From: Kiritimatiellaceae bacterium
GTDB taxonomy: Bacteria; Verrucomicrobiota; Kiritimatiellia; Kiritimatiellales; Tichowtungiaceae
NCBI GenBank assembly: GCA_013141415.1
Contig: JABFQY010000001.1
Location: forward strand, 186,001 to 250,000
Length of the DNA stretch: 64,000 nucleotides
Direction of reading: 5' to 3'
Translations under genes and position numbers: made by a program
Notes under the pieces: generated by a model
The model's input: the letters and a program-made list of their open reading frames with translations, nothing else
Databases searched by the model: none
Told to the model about the DNA's origin: nothing
In this document: piece by piece, positions 50,985-59,093 of the stretch
Numbering within the stretch: position 1 is the first letter of the stretch
Layout of the letters: each line of letters opens with the position of its first letter

Positions 50985-51770
50985 ATGATACAGGAAAACA
51001 CCACCGTAATTGAACATCGCATCTTTCAGGGCGAATACCGCCTGATTAAACTTTCTGCTCCGGCCATCGGCCCGCTTGTGAAGCCGGGGCAGTTCGTTCA
51101 TCTGCGTGTACCGCGCCTCTCCGGCGCTGTTTTGCGCCGCCCGTTCAGCGTTTTTAAAGCGGACGCTGAAAGCCTTTCGATCCTTTATAAATCCGTCGGC
51201 AAGGGCACCGCCGCAATGTGTCTTGTGCTGGAAGGCGAAGAGATCAATCTGATCGGCCCTCTCGGCAACGGGTTTCCAATCATCGGGCAAAGCTCGAAAA
51301 CACCGGTGCTGGTGGCGGGCGGGTACGGCAACGCCGCGCTCTATTTGCAAGCGGCCAAACTTCCGGTTAAAGGGGTTGCCTTTTTTGGCGGACGCAGCGC
51401 GATAGACATTCTTTGTGTCGATGAATTCAAGGCGCTCGGCTGGGACGTACGAGTTACCACCGACGACGGATCGCTTGGGCAAAAAGGTCTCGTCACCGCT
51501 GCGCTCGATCCATGGATTGAGGAACAAAAAGACACCCAAACTCTGGAGATTTTTGCCTGCGGACCGAACGCCATGCTCAAAGCTGTCGGTGATCGTGCTG
51601 TTAAGAAAAACATCACCGCGTGGCTTTCCATGGATCGCAACATGGCCTGTGGTGTCGGCGCCTGTCTCACCTGTGTTATCAAACGCAAAACCGCCGACGG
51701 ATGGGAATGGGCGCGCTGTTGCAAAACCGGCCCGGTCTTCAAAGCACGGGAGATTCTTTGGGATGAATAA
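50985..51770 (+). CDS. pyrK: Dihydroorotate dehydrogenase electron transfer subunit
   Basis: A 261-residue FAD and [2Fe-2S] subunit that passes electrons from PyrD to NAD+. LRRPFSVFKAD is the FAD-binding motif, VLVAGGYGNAALYLQA and IFACGPNAMLKAV form the NAD site, and the C-terminal cluster cysteines are in MACGVGACLTCVIK and RCCKTGPVF. The 3' end overlaps pyrD by eight bases, as in other two-subunit class 1B enzymes. Confidence 0.96.
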   Translation: MIQENTTVIEHRIFQGEYRLIKLSAPAIGPLVKPGQFVHLRVPRLSGAVLRRPFSVFKADAESLSILYKSVGKGTAAMCLVLEGEEINLIGPLGNGFPIIGQSSKTPVLVAGGYGNAALYLQAAKLPVKGVAFFGGRSAIDILCVDEFKALGWDVRVTTDDGSLGQKGLVTAALDPWIEEQKDTQTLEIFACGPNAMLKAVGDRAVKKNITAWLSMDRNMACGVGACLTCVIKRKTADGWEWARCCKTGPVFKAREILWDE

Positions 51771-52683
51771 AAAACCCGACATGCGCGTAAAAATCGGCGC
51801 ACTGGAAATGAAAAATCCGGTGACGGTGGCTTCCGGAACGTTCGGCTACGGCCCGGAATACGCCGACCTCGTTGATCTTGATCGCCTCGGTGCGATCACG
51901 GTGAAAGGCATTTGTACTGAACCGCATGTCGGCAATTCCACGCCGCGCACCTTTGAAACCGCTGGCGGCATGCTCAATGCGATCGGCCTGCCGGGCCCCG
52001 GCGCACAGGGATTCATCAAAAAATATCTACCGTTCTTCGACGATTACCGGGTTCCGCTCATCGTCAATATCTGGGGAAAAACGGTCGAAGACTACGCTGG
52101 TGTCACCGAGATCTTTAACGAACAGTCGCGGATCAATGCGCTCGAAGTGAATGTTTCCTGCCCGAACGTCAAAGAGGGCGGGGCGCTTTACGGAACCGAC
52201 GTAAATCTTTTCCGCACCGTCGTGGACGCTGTGCGCGCCAAGACGCAGAAACCGCTCATCATCAAACTGGCGCCGAATGTTGCCGACATCAAAGCGTTTG
52301 CCCGCGCCGCCGAAGAGTGCGGTGCCGATGCGGTCTCCATCATGAATTCCTATCCGGCGATGGCGATTAATATCGAAACGCGCAAACCGGAACTCGCCAA
52401 CCGTACCGGCGGACTTTCCGGTCCGGCGATTAAACCGATAGCCATCAAATTGGTTTGGGAAGCCGCCAAAGCCATCAAAATTCCAATCATTGGAATGGGC
52501 GGCATCTATACGCCTGAAGACGCGCTCGAATTTATCATCGCCGGGGCAACAGCCGTCGCCGTCGGCACGGCCAGTTTCTCCGATCCGTCCACCGCCGTCC
52601 GCGTGATGGACGGAATGGAGAAGTGGATGGCGGCCAAAGGCATTGGTTCGGTTGCAGAGTTTAGAGGAACGGTGCAGGCATGA
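51763..52683 (+). CDS. pyrD: Dihydroorotate dehydrogenase, NAD-dependent class 1B catalytic subunit
   Basis: A 306-residue FMN enzyme that oxidises dihydroorotate to orotate. KIGALEMKNPVTVASGTFGYG, the GGMLNAIGLPGPGAQGF loop, EVNVSCPNVKEGG with the catalytic cysteine, and IIGMGGIYTPEDALEFIIAGATAVAVGTA are the expected blocks. The catalytic Cys (rather than Ser) and the adjacent pyrK define class 1B. The start at 51763 lies inside the pyrK 3' end; long upstream extensions are an artefact of an open frame through pyrK. Confidence 0.97.
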   Translation: MNKKPDMRVKIGALEMKNPVTVASGTFGYGPEYADLVDLDRLGAITVKGICTEPHVGNSTPRTFETAGGMLNAIGLPGPGAQGFIKKYLPFFDDYRVPLIVNIWGKTVEDYAGVTEIFNEQSRINALEVNVSCPNVKEGGALYGTDVNLFRTVVDAVRAKTQKPLIIKLAPNVADIKAFARAAEECGADAVSIMNSYPAMAINIETRKPELANRTGGLSGPAIKPIAIKLVWEAAKAIKIPIIGMGGIYTPEDALEFIIAGATAVAVGTASFSDPSTAVRVMDGMEKWMAAKGIGSVAEFRGTVQA

Positions 52684-53234
52684 TGCGCCGCTGGACGATT
52701 GGTGCGCTGACGCTTCTGCTGGCGCTTTCTGTGGCCGGATGGATTTTTTATATGCCTCCGGCGGCGTTGCAGACGCTCAAGCCGGTTCCGGCGCACGCTC
52801 AGATTATCTACCGCAGTGCGATGCCCGATCTATCCGTTCTAAAACAGCTTCACGATTCAAACGGCTGGAAGGCGGCGGGCCGCTTTTCCCAAACGCTGGA
52901 AAAAAGTCCCCTGACGTTGGCTGCGGTTCCGCTCGGCGGACGCGACCGGCGCGATACATGGATTGCGGTCAGCGCCGTCGGGCCGCGCGCCGTTTTTCTG
53001 CACTGGAAGTTGAGGTTTTCTCCGCCGGAAGGTGTTAAGCCGATTCGTTCGTACGGCTCTTGGCCGATCTGGCAGTACAGCGATCCGTCACTGCCGCCGT
53101 GGGTGCGGGTTCGTTTCTCGATTGCCGAGGGATTGCTGATTTGTTCGATTTCCGATGACAGTCATGATATCTACTACCTGCTTGATACACTCGATGGCCG
53201 CCGCCCCTCGGCGGAACAAAAGGAACCCCGATGA
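52680..53234 (+). CDS. Membrane-anchored protein, unrecognised
   Basis: A 184-residue protein with an N-terminal transmembrane segment (RRWTIGALTLLLALSVAGWIFYM) and a beta-rich extracytoplasmic part ending in a charged tail. Start overlaps the pyrD stop (ATGA) and its own stop overlaps the next gene (ATGA), so it is firmly part of the pyrK-pyrD transcript. No domain recognised; the region DTWIAVSAVGPRAVFLHWKLRF looks like a small sandwich fold. Confidence 0.68.
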   Translation: MMRRWTIGALTLLLALSVAGWIFYMPPAALQTLKPVPAHAQIIYRSAMPDLSVLKQLHDSNGWKAAGRFSQTLEKSPLTLAAVPLGGRDRRDTWIAVSAVGPRAVFLHWKLRFSPPEGVKPIRSYGSWPIWQYSDPSLPPWVRVRFSIAEGLLICSISDDSHDIYYLLDTLDGRRPSAEQKEPR

Positions 53235-54196
53235 AAACAACTGCGATGATTCTGGCGGCGTCTGCTGTTTTACTGGCGGCAGGATGCAAGACTACCGAAC
53301 CGAAACCGCCGGAGCCGGTGAAGTGGAAAGAACAGTCGGCCTACATGGCGAAAGTGCGCGATCCGCGCATTTACGGTTTTAATATTTACCAGACACCCGG
53401 CGGAGGAATCGAATATCGCGACGGCTGCCGTCTGCATCCGAACCAGATCGCAGAACTTCCGATGAAAGCGAAGGAACCGCTCCGTCCGGTGGTGATGCTG
53501 CGCGGGAATTTTGGCTTGGACTCTCCGGTTCTTTTTGATTTCACAGCAGCAGCCGGCTGGCTGGAATTTGATCTGGCGCAGGAACTCGGCGCGATCCCGC
53601 TCAACGAACGCACGGCTCAGCTGGTCAAAATGCCCGGCGAGGAATTTGCCGGCTGTCTTTCAACAGTGCCCGTTATGCGGTTTAAGCAGCTTCATGTTGA
53701 ACGTCCGCTGGTTTATGTGCGTATGGCGAACGGGCCGATCGGAACGCTGGCGCGCGGCATTGAGGAGCCGGAGCTCAAGGGAGTACTTGGCTGGGATCTG
53801 CTCAAAAATTTCGGCCAGATTCATTTAGACTACGCCGGGAAGCGGACGGTTATTTCGACGGTCGAAGCGGCTTATGTTCCGGAACCGTCGCTGTTAATCG
53901 CCAGAGTTCCGCTGGTTAAGCATGCCGGAGTCTGTGCGGTGCGCGGTCTGGTGGATGGCAAGCCGGAGATTATTCTGATTGATCCGGCGGGCGATTTTGA
54001 AGTGGCGACAGCTGGCGCGCAGGCCGTTTCCTCCGTTCAGCTTGATCCAGGCCTTGGTTTTTCGTCTCCGGCGGCGTCTTCGTCTCCCGGCGGATTGCGG
54101 ATCGGTGCGCAGTTGCTGAAGAATTTTAAAATCACGGTCTGCCCGAAAGAGGGGGCGATCTATTTTGAAAAGCCGGAAACCGCCAAAGATAGTTAG
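53231..54196 (+). CDS. Lipoprotein with degenerate retropepsin-like domains
   Basis: A 321-residue predicted lipoprotein; the signal TTAMILAASAVLLAAGC carries a lipobox with Cys 19. The body looks like a pair of aspartic-protease-type barrels: VVMLRGNFGLDSPVLFDFTAAAGWLEFDLA, then LKGVLGWDLLKNFGQIHLDYAGKRTVIST, which matches the GxDLL...F pattern of bacterial retropepsin-like proteins. The catalytic DTG is replaced (DFTAAA), so it is probably inactive or binds ligand only. Start overlaps the preceding gene by four bases. Fold assignment is tentative. Confidence 0.65.
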   Translation: MKTTAMILAASAVLLAAGCKTTEPKPPEPVKWKEQSAYMAKVRDPRIYGFNIYQTPGGGIEYRDGCRLHPNQIAELPMKAKEPLRPVVMLRGNFGLDSPVLFDFTAAAGWLEFDLAQELGAIPLNERTAQLVKMPGEEFAGCLSTVPVMRFKQLHVERPLVYVRMANGPIGTLARGIEEPELKGVLGWDLLKNFGQIHLDYAGKRTVISTVEAAYVPEPSLLIARVPLVKHAGVCAVRGLVDGKPEIILIDPAGDFEVATAGAQAVSSVQLDPGLGFSSPAASSSPGGLRIGAQLLKNFKITVCPKEGAIYFEKPETAKDS

Positions 54197-54230
54197 AGCA
54201 TGTAACGATTTAAGCACCACAAAAGGTAAA

Positions 54231-54345
54231 GCCGGAACTTAGGGCGTATTCGCCCGTAGATCCGGCTTCTTAGCGCTAATAGCCGGATCCACGGCTTCGC
54301 CTGAGTTCCGGCTATACCGACATCTCAATCGTGTTAACACGCCCT
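54231..54345. repeat. Large nested palindromic element before the response regulator stop
   Basis: GCCGGAACT pairs with AGTTCCGGC, and inside it GATCCGGCT pairs with AGCCGGATC. Flanking words AGGGCGT and ACGCCCT also pair, and GTGTTAACAC (54331-54340) is a perfect palindrome. It fills the gap between convergent genes and reaches the stop codon of the response regulator. Confidence 0.8.
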
Positions 54346-54718
54346 AGTCCGGCTTGCTGAGCAGTTTCCTGACGACGGCCAGCAGAGCGGTCAGCGAAAC
54401 CGGTTTTTCAAACACGCAGTCTGCGCCGAATTTTTTTGCATGCGGCAGAAAATTAACCGAGGCCGTTTTCATGCCGCCGGAAATGGCGATCACCGGTAGA
54501 CCGGCATGCTGATGCCGCAGATTCCGGATCACTTCCAGCCCGTCCATTTCGGGCATCATGATGTCGGTGATGACCAGATCGGGCTTCTGCTGTTTGAGCA
54601 GAGCAAGCCCTTCCTTTCCGTTCGACGCCTGAGATACGGTGAAGCCTTCGCCTTCGAGAAACTGCCCGAAAAGCCGGCACACCGATTCGTCATCTTCGAT
54701 CACCAGAATATGGGCCAT
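54344..54718 (-). CDS. Single-domain response regulator (CheY-like)
   Basis: A 124-residue receiver domain without an output domain. The acidic pair in LVIEDDESV, phospho-acceptor Asp 52 in VITDIMMPEMDG, AISGG with the conserved Ser, and FEKPVS with the lysine are all present. It follows the hybrid kinase by 12 bases and probably works with it in a phosphorelay. AAAGGAATAAACC precedes the ATG. Confidence 0.94.
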   Translation of the reverse strand: MAHILVIEDDESVCRLFGQFLEGEGFTVSQASNGKEGLALLKQQKPDLVITDIMMPEMDGLEVIRNLRHQHAGLPVIAISGGMKTASVNFLPHAKKFGADCVFEKPVSLTALLAVVRKLLSKPD

Positions 54719-54730
54719 GGTTTATTCCTT

Positions 54731-57700
54731 TCAGCCGGTTCGTTCTGCCAATGTGTCGTGGACCGCCGCGATCAGACTGGTTACGCCGAACGGTTTTTGT
54801 AAAAAGCGGTACCCTTTGCGATCCAGATCGCTCCAGCGTTCGTATGGATCTCTGTAGCCGCTGTAGAGCAGTACTGGGATTCCGGGATTTTTTTCACGGA
54901 TTATATCGGCCAGTTCGACACCGTTTTTTCCGGGCAGGACGACGTCGCTGAAGAGCAGGTCAAAACCGGGGCCGTCCTGTTCGAAAAGCTGTAACGCTTC
55001 TTCTGCGGAAGCGGCGGCGGCCACTTCGTATCCCGCCGGAGTCAGGATGCGGAGAACCAGATTGCGGGCATCCGTATCGTCATCCACCAGTAGAATCCGC
55101 TCCTGATTTGCCTGTCCGTGGCGAACCGGAGCCGTTTCAGCCGGCCGGGATGCGGGCAGATAGATTTTGACCGTCGTTCCGTGCCCTTCCTCACTGTAAA
55201 CGTGAATCCAGCCGTTGCTCTGTTTAACGATTCCGTACACCACCGCCAGACCGAGTCCGGTGCCTTTACCAACTTCTTTGGTTGTGAAGAACGGTTCAAA
55301 CAGATGATTTTTCACTTCCTGACTCATGCCGGTGCCGGTGTCGGTGACGGACAGACAGGCAAAGGTTCCTGCTTCCGCTTCAGGTATCCCGGCGGCGGCC
55401 TGCGAATCGAAAGCGATGTTTTCGGTTGCAATGCTCAGGCGTCCGCCTGCGGGCATGGCGTCCCGCGCATTGATGGCCAGATTCATGATGATTTGTGTGA
55501 TCTGCCCCTGGTCGGCATGAACCGGTTGTAAATCCGGGGCAAGATCAAAGACGCACCGGGTTTTTTCGCCCAGCAGCATATCGAGCAGCACCTCCGCATC
55601 ACGAACGGCGCTGTTGAGGTTGAACAGTTTTTTATCCACCGGCTGTTTGCGGCTGAAGGCCAGCAGTTGACGGGTCAGTTCGGCGGCCCGGAGTGCGGCT
55701 TTATGAATTTCGTTCACGTTCCGGTGTTCGACGGTGTCGGTTTTCATTCGGGTCTGCAGAATTTCACAGAATCCGAGAATGGCCTGAAGGATATTGTTGA
55801 AGTCGTGCGCGACGCCCCCGGCGAGCTGGCCGATTGCTTCCATCTTCTGGCTCTGCTGAAACTTTTCTTCTCTGGCCAGTTCGCCGGTGATGTCCCGCTT
55901 AACGGCGACATATCCGCCGATTTCTCCGGACGGGTCGCGTACCGGCGAAATGGAAGCTTCCTCGGTGTAGAGTTCGCCGTTTTTCTTCTTATTGGTAAAC
56001 CGGCCATACCAGATATTTCCGGCCGTAATGGTTTTCCAGAGGCTGGAATAAAAGCCGGCATCGTGCTGTCCGCTTTTGATCAGCCGCATGTTTTTCCCGA
56101 TCGCCTCCTCAAGGGAATATCCGGTTATGCGTTCAAAAGCCGGATTGGCATATTGGATCGTGCCGTCGGTGCCGGTGATGACGACGGCTTCCGGCGACTG
56201 ATTAATCGCCGTGGAAAGACGGAGAAGTTCCGCCGTGCGCCGCTGGATAAGCTGTTCGAGTAAGAATGGACGGTTGGATAAGATGGCGACCAGCGTCGTC
56301 AGCAGCAGCGTCAGAATGAGTCCGGTGAACAGCGCGGTCTGTCCGGCGTGCAGGGGGTGCGCCTCCAGCCACTGCTTCTCCGGGGTAATCAGCAGATCGT
56401 AGGTTTTGCCGAAGGCGAAAACCGGTGTGCTGGAATAAAGCCCGGTTCGTAAGGTTGTTTCGCACTCGTAACAATCTTTCCGTGAGCAGGCGAGCCAGAG
56501 CGGCGGGCGTCCGGCGCGCAATTCAACCAGACTGACCGAGAGCCCGGAGATTTCGCTGCCTGAACCTCCGGCGTGGGATTCCAGCAGAGCCTTTGGGCTT
56601 ACAGAAAACCCGGCCATACCGAGACCCTGTTTGGCGTGAACCGGCTGAAGAATAAAAAGGCCGGTTGGATGATCGTTCTCCGCAATCAGAGTGACCGGGT
56701 CGGTAGCCGTTGCCCGATCGGTGCGCAGTGCGTCGGCGATGGCGGCTCTGCGGACCGGTTCAGAGTAGAGGTCATATCCCAGAGCTTTTTCGTGTCCGGC
56801 CAGCGGTTCAATGTAAACCTCCGGATAGAGCACTGTGCCTTGCGCCGGAATCCGGGCGTTCTGCTCATTAAACTGCCAAATGGAAAATTCCGGCAGATCG
56901 TCCGAGCGAACGCGCGCGGTGAAGCCGGCGGCATCGGTGGCGGAAACTTCCGGAAACCAGAAGCAGGCCCGGATAGGGTTTTTATCGATGAGCGGTCCGC
57001 AGTAGGTTCGGAAATCCTGACGGCTGATGTAATCGCTGGACTCAAAAAAACAGACCAGCATGTTCAGGTCGTGAGAGATGTTTTTAAACAAGGTCGTGTA
57101 AATTTCCGCTTTGATTTGCGCCTGGGAGTAGAAATTTTCTTCTTGCGATTTTTTGTCCGCAACATGAAGCAGCCGCGCCACGGTTCCCGTCAGCAGCAGC
57201 ATGATGATGGCGCAGGTGAACGCTTCGATGTGGCGGAAGCGCCGATGGTTCGCGGCGGAGAGGCGTGTGCGGACTTTTAATGCGGCAAACCCAAGTGCCA
57301 GCATCAGCAGCGGAGCCATTGCGGTCAGAAAAGGAACCCATTGCGCTTTACGGATTTCGGCCTGCCAGACCGCCGCTTCGATGTCGATTCCGACCGTCAT
57401 CAGCACTTCACCGCCACGAGGGTCAATGACAGAAGCTGTCGCCGTGACAAAGTCTCCGTATTCGTCGCGGGCCGGACCCTGAACGGTGGCGCCGCCGGTT
57501 TCGAAAATCCCGAAATCCTTTTTTGTGGGAGTCAGATAAACCGTTCCGGGCGGCGAGGCTTGCGGATGGCCCGGTTCAAAGTTTTCCGGCCCGAATACCA
57601 GTTGGCCGTCACGCAGAGCCATGGTGTAGAGACTGCGGATGCCGGACGCCTCGGCATAGGCTTTGATCTGATCGCGCAGCCGCTGGAACTCTGGGCGGTC

Positions 57701-57937
57701 AACATCCTCCGCGCTGAAAGAAAGTTTGCGGACGAGATCTGCCGGAATCGCTTCGGCGATGCGGCGGATCTGACCGGCTGCTTCACGGCGCATATTCAAA
57801 TCCGTCTGCAGTCCCGCCTCTTTGGCGGCCAGAATGCCGACGAGCAGCAGCAGGAACGCTGTGGCATATATAATCCAGTAACGCTTGCGCCCCGGGGCGG
57901 CGTCTAATGTCCAAAAGCCGGTTTTGTGTGTGTTCAT
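54731..57937 (-). CDS. CHASE-PAS hybrid sensor histidine kinase with receiver domain
   Basis: A 1068-residue membrane kinase. Order: TM near 20-38, a first periplasmic region (about 40-200), two TMs near 205-260, a CHASE-type periplasmic domain (about 280-510; FKNISHDLNMLVCFFESS...), TM near 530-550, PAS (about 575-690; SPEAVVITGTDGTIQYANPAFERITGYSLEEAIGKN), a HisKA helix with phospho-His 711 in GGVAHDFNN, the HATPase domain (NLAINARDAMPAGG, GTGLGLAVVYGIVKQSNG) and a C-terminal receiver (ILLVDDDTDARNL, LLFSDVVLPGKNG, LQKPFG). Unusual is the presence of two separate periplasmic sensor regions. It is coupled to the single-domain regulator after it. Signal unknown. Confidence 0.95.
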   Translation of the reverse strand: MNTHKTGFWTLDAAPGRKRYWIIYATAFLLLLVGILAAKEAGLQTDLNMRREAAGQIRRIAEAIPADLVRKLSFSAEDVDRPEFQRLRDQIKAYAEASGIRSLYTMALRDGQLVFGPENFEPGHPQASPPGTVYLTPTKKDFGIFETGGATVQGPARDEYGDFVTATASVIDPRGGEVLMTVGIDIEAAVWQAEIRKAQWVPFLTAMAPLLMLALGFAALKVRTRLSAANHRRFRHIEAFTCAIIMLLLTGTVARLLHVADKKSQEENFYSQAQIKAEIYTTLFKNISHDLNMLVCFFESSDYISRQDFRTYCGPLIDKNPIRACFWFPEVSATDAAGFTARVRSDDLPEFSIWQFNEQNARIPAQGTVLYPEVYIEPLAGHEKALGYDLYSEPVRRAAIADALRTDRATATDPVTLIAENDHPTGLFILQPVHAKQGLGMAGFSVSPKALLESHAGGSGSEISGLSVSLVELRAGRPPLWLACSRKDCYECETTLRTGLYSSTPVFAFGKTYDLLITPEKQWLEAHPLHAGQTALFTGLILTLLLTTLVAILSNRPFLLEQLIQRRTAELLRLSTAINQSPEAVVITGTDGTIQYANPAFERITGYSLEEAIGKNMRLIKSGQHDAGFYSSLWKTITAGNIWYGRFTNKKKNGELYTEEASISPVRDPSGEIGGYVAVKRDITGELAREEKFQQSQKMEAIGQLAGGVAHDFNNILQAILGFCEILQTRMKTDTVEHRNVNEIHKAALRAAELTRQLLAFSRKQPVDKKLFNLNSAVRDAEVLLDMLLGEKTRCVFDLAPDLQPVHADQGQITQIIMNLAINARDAMPAGGRLSIATENIAFDSQAAAGIPEAEAGTFACLSVTDTGTGMSQEVKNHLFEPFFTTKEVGKGTGLGLAVVYGIVKQSNGWIHVYSEEGHGTTVKIYLPASRPAETAPVRHGQANQERILLVDDDTDARNLVLRILTPAGYEVAAAASAEEALQLFEQDGPGFDLLFSDVVLPGKNGVELADIIREKNPGIPVLLYSGYRDPYERWSDLDRKGYRFLQKPFGVTSLIAAVHDTLAERTG

Positions 57938-58058
57938 GATTTCTTTGCCGCTCAATAACGCTCTTCTCGGAGCCGAGTATAGGGACTCGCCTGAAAAAGG
58001 CATTCAAAAAAACAGGGCATATCACCGGCGTTTTTCAGTCTCTGGGCGGGGATTTTAA

Positions 58059-58088
58059 TTGGCGGAGGGGTTCTTTGGACGCTATCTT
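58059..58088 (+). promoter_or_regulatory. Weak candidate promoter of galE
   Basis: TTGGCG (58059-58064), 18 bases and TATCTT (58083-58088) lie about 30 bases upstream of the galE ATG. Both hexamers deviate from consensus. Confidence 0.35.
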
Positions 58089-58118
58089 TCACCGCTTTGA
58101 AGTCCAACAGGAGAAGGC

Positions 58119-59093
58119 ATGAATGTTTTAGTTGCCGGCGGTGCCGGATATATCGGCAGTGTCACCACCGAGATGCTTTGCGATGCAGGGCACGATGTTA
58201 CCGTGTTTGACAATCTGGAACGCGGGCATCGCGCCGCGATTGATCCGCGCGCCAAATTTATTCAGGGCGACCTGCGCCGGCCGGAAGTCATTGAAGCCGC
58301 GCTGAAAAAAGTGAAGCCGGAAGCCGTTATTCACTTCGCTGCTTACATCGAAGTCGGCGAATCCATGGTCAATCCACTACCGTTTTTCGAAAACAACGTC
58401 GTTGGCTCACTGAACCTGATGAAGGCCATGGTTGCGGCGGACTGCAAAAAGCTGATCTTCTCCTCGACCTGCGCCACCTACGGCACGCCGGAGCGGGTTC
58501 CGATGGACGAATCGCTGCCGCAGAAGCCGGAGAGCGTTTACGGCGAATCCAAACTGCTTTGTGAAAAAATCTTCCAGTGGGCGCAGCAGATTCACGGTGT
58601 CGAGTGCGTTTTCCTGCGCTACTTCAACGCCTGCGGCGCCACCGCTAAATACGGCGAAGACCACGCGCCGGAAAGCCACCTGATTCCGCTGATTCTGCAA
58701 GTTCCGCTCGGTAAGCGGCAGAAAATTTTTATCTTCGGTGACGACTACGACACGCCGGACGGAACCTGTATCCGCGACTACATTCACATCCGCGATCTGG
58801 CACAGGCTCATATTCTTGCGCTCAAGCTCGGCATCACTGGTGCATTCAATCTCGGCAACGGCGATGGTTATTCCGTTAAAGAAGTCATTGAAGTTTCCCG
58901 CGCTGTTACCGGACATTCGATTCCGGCGGAGCTTCAGCCGCGCCGCGTCGGCGATTGTACCCGCCTGATTTCCAACTCCGCCAAGGCCAAAACCGTCCTC
59001 GGCTGGAAACCGGAATATGCCGACCTGCGCTCTATCGTTGAAAGCGCATGGAATTGGCACAAGGCGCATCCGAACGGATACGCCGATAATTAG
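58119..59093 (+). CDS. galE: UDP-glucose 4-epimerase
   Basis: A 324-residue short-chain dehydrogenase-type epimerase that interconverts UDP-glucose and UDP-galactose. VLVAGGAGYIGSVTTEML binds NAD, the catalytic residues are in SSTCATYG and VYGESKLLCE (Y-x3-K), and CIRDYIHIRDLAQAH and VLGWKPEY are family blocks. AGGAGAAGG precedes the ATG. The 3' end overlaps that of rhaB on the other strand by four bases. Confidence 0.96.
   Translation: MNVLVAGGAGYIGSVTTEMLCDAGHDVTVFDNLERGHRAAIDPRAKFIQGDLRRPEVIEAALKKVKPEAVIHFAAYIEVGESMVNPLPFFENNVVGSLNLMKAMVAADCKKLIFSSTCATYGTPERVPMDESLPQKPESVYGESKLLCEKIFQWAQQIHGVECVFLRYFNACGATAKYGEDHAPESHLIPLILQVPLGKRQKIFIFGDDYDTPDGTCIRDYIHIRDLAQAHILALKLGITGAFNLGNGDGYSVKEVIEVSRAVTGHSIPAELQPRRVGDCTRLISNSAKAKTVLGWKPEYADLRSIVESAWNWHKAHPNGYADN

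Noticed and set aside
51415-51762. Longer N-terminus for pyrD
   Set aside because: The frame is open through pyrK by chance; the pyrD family start fits 51763.
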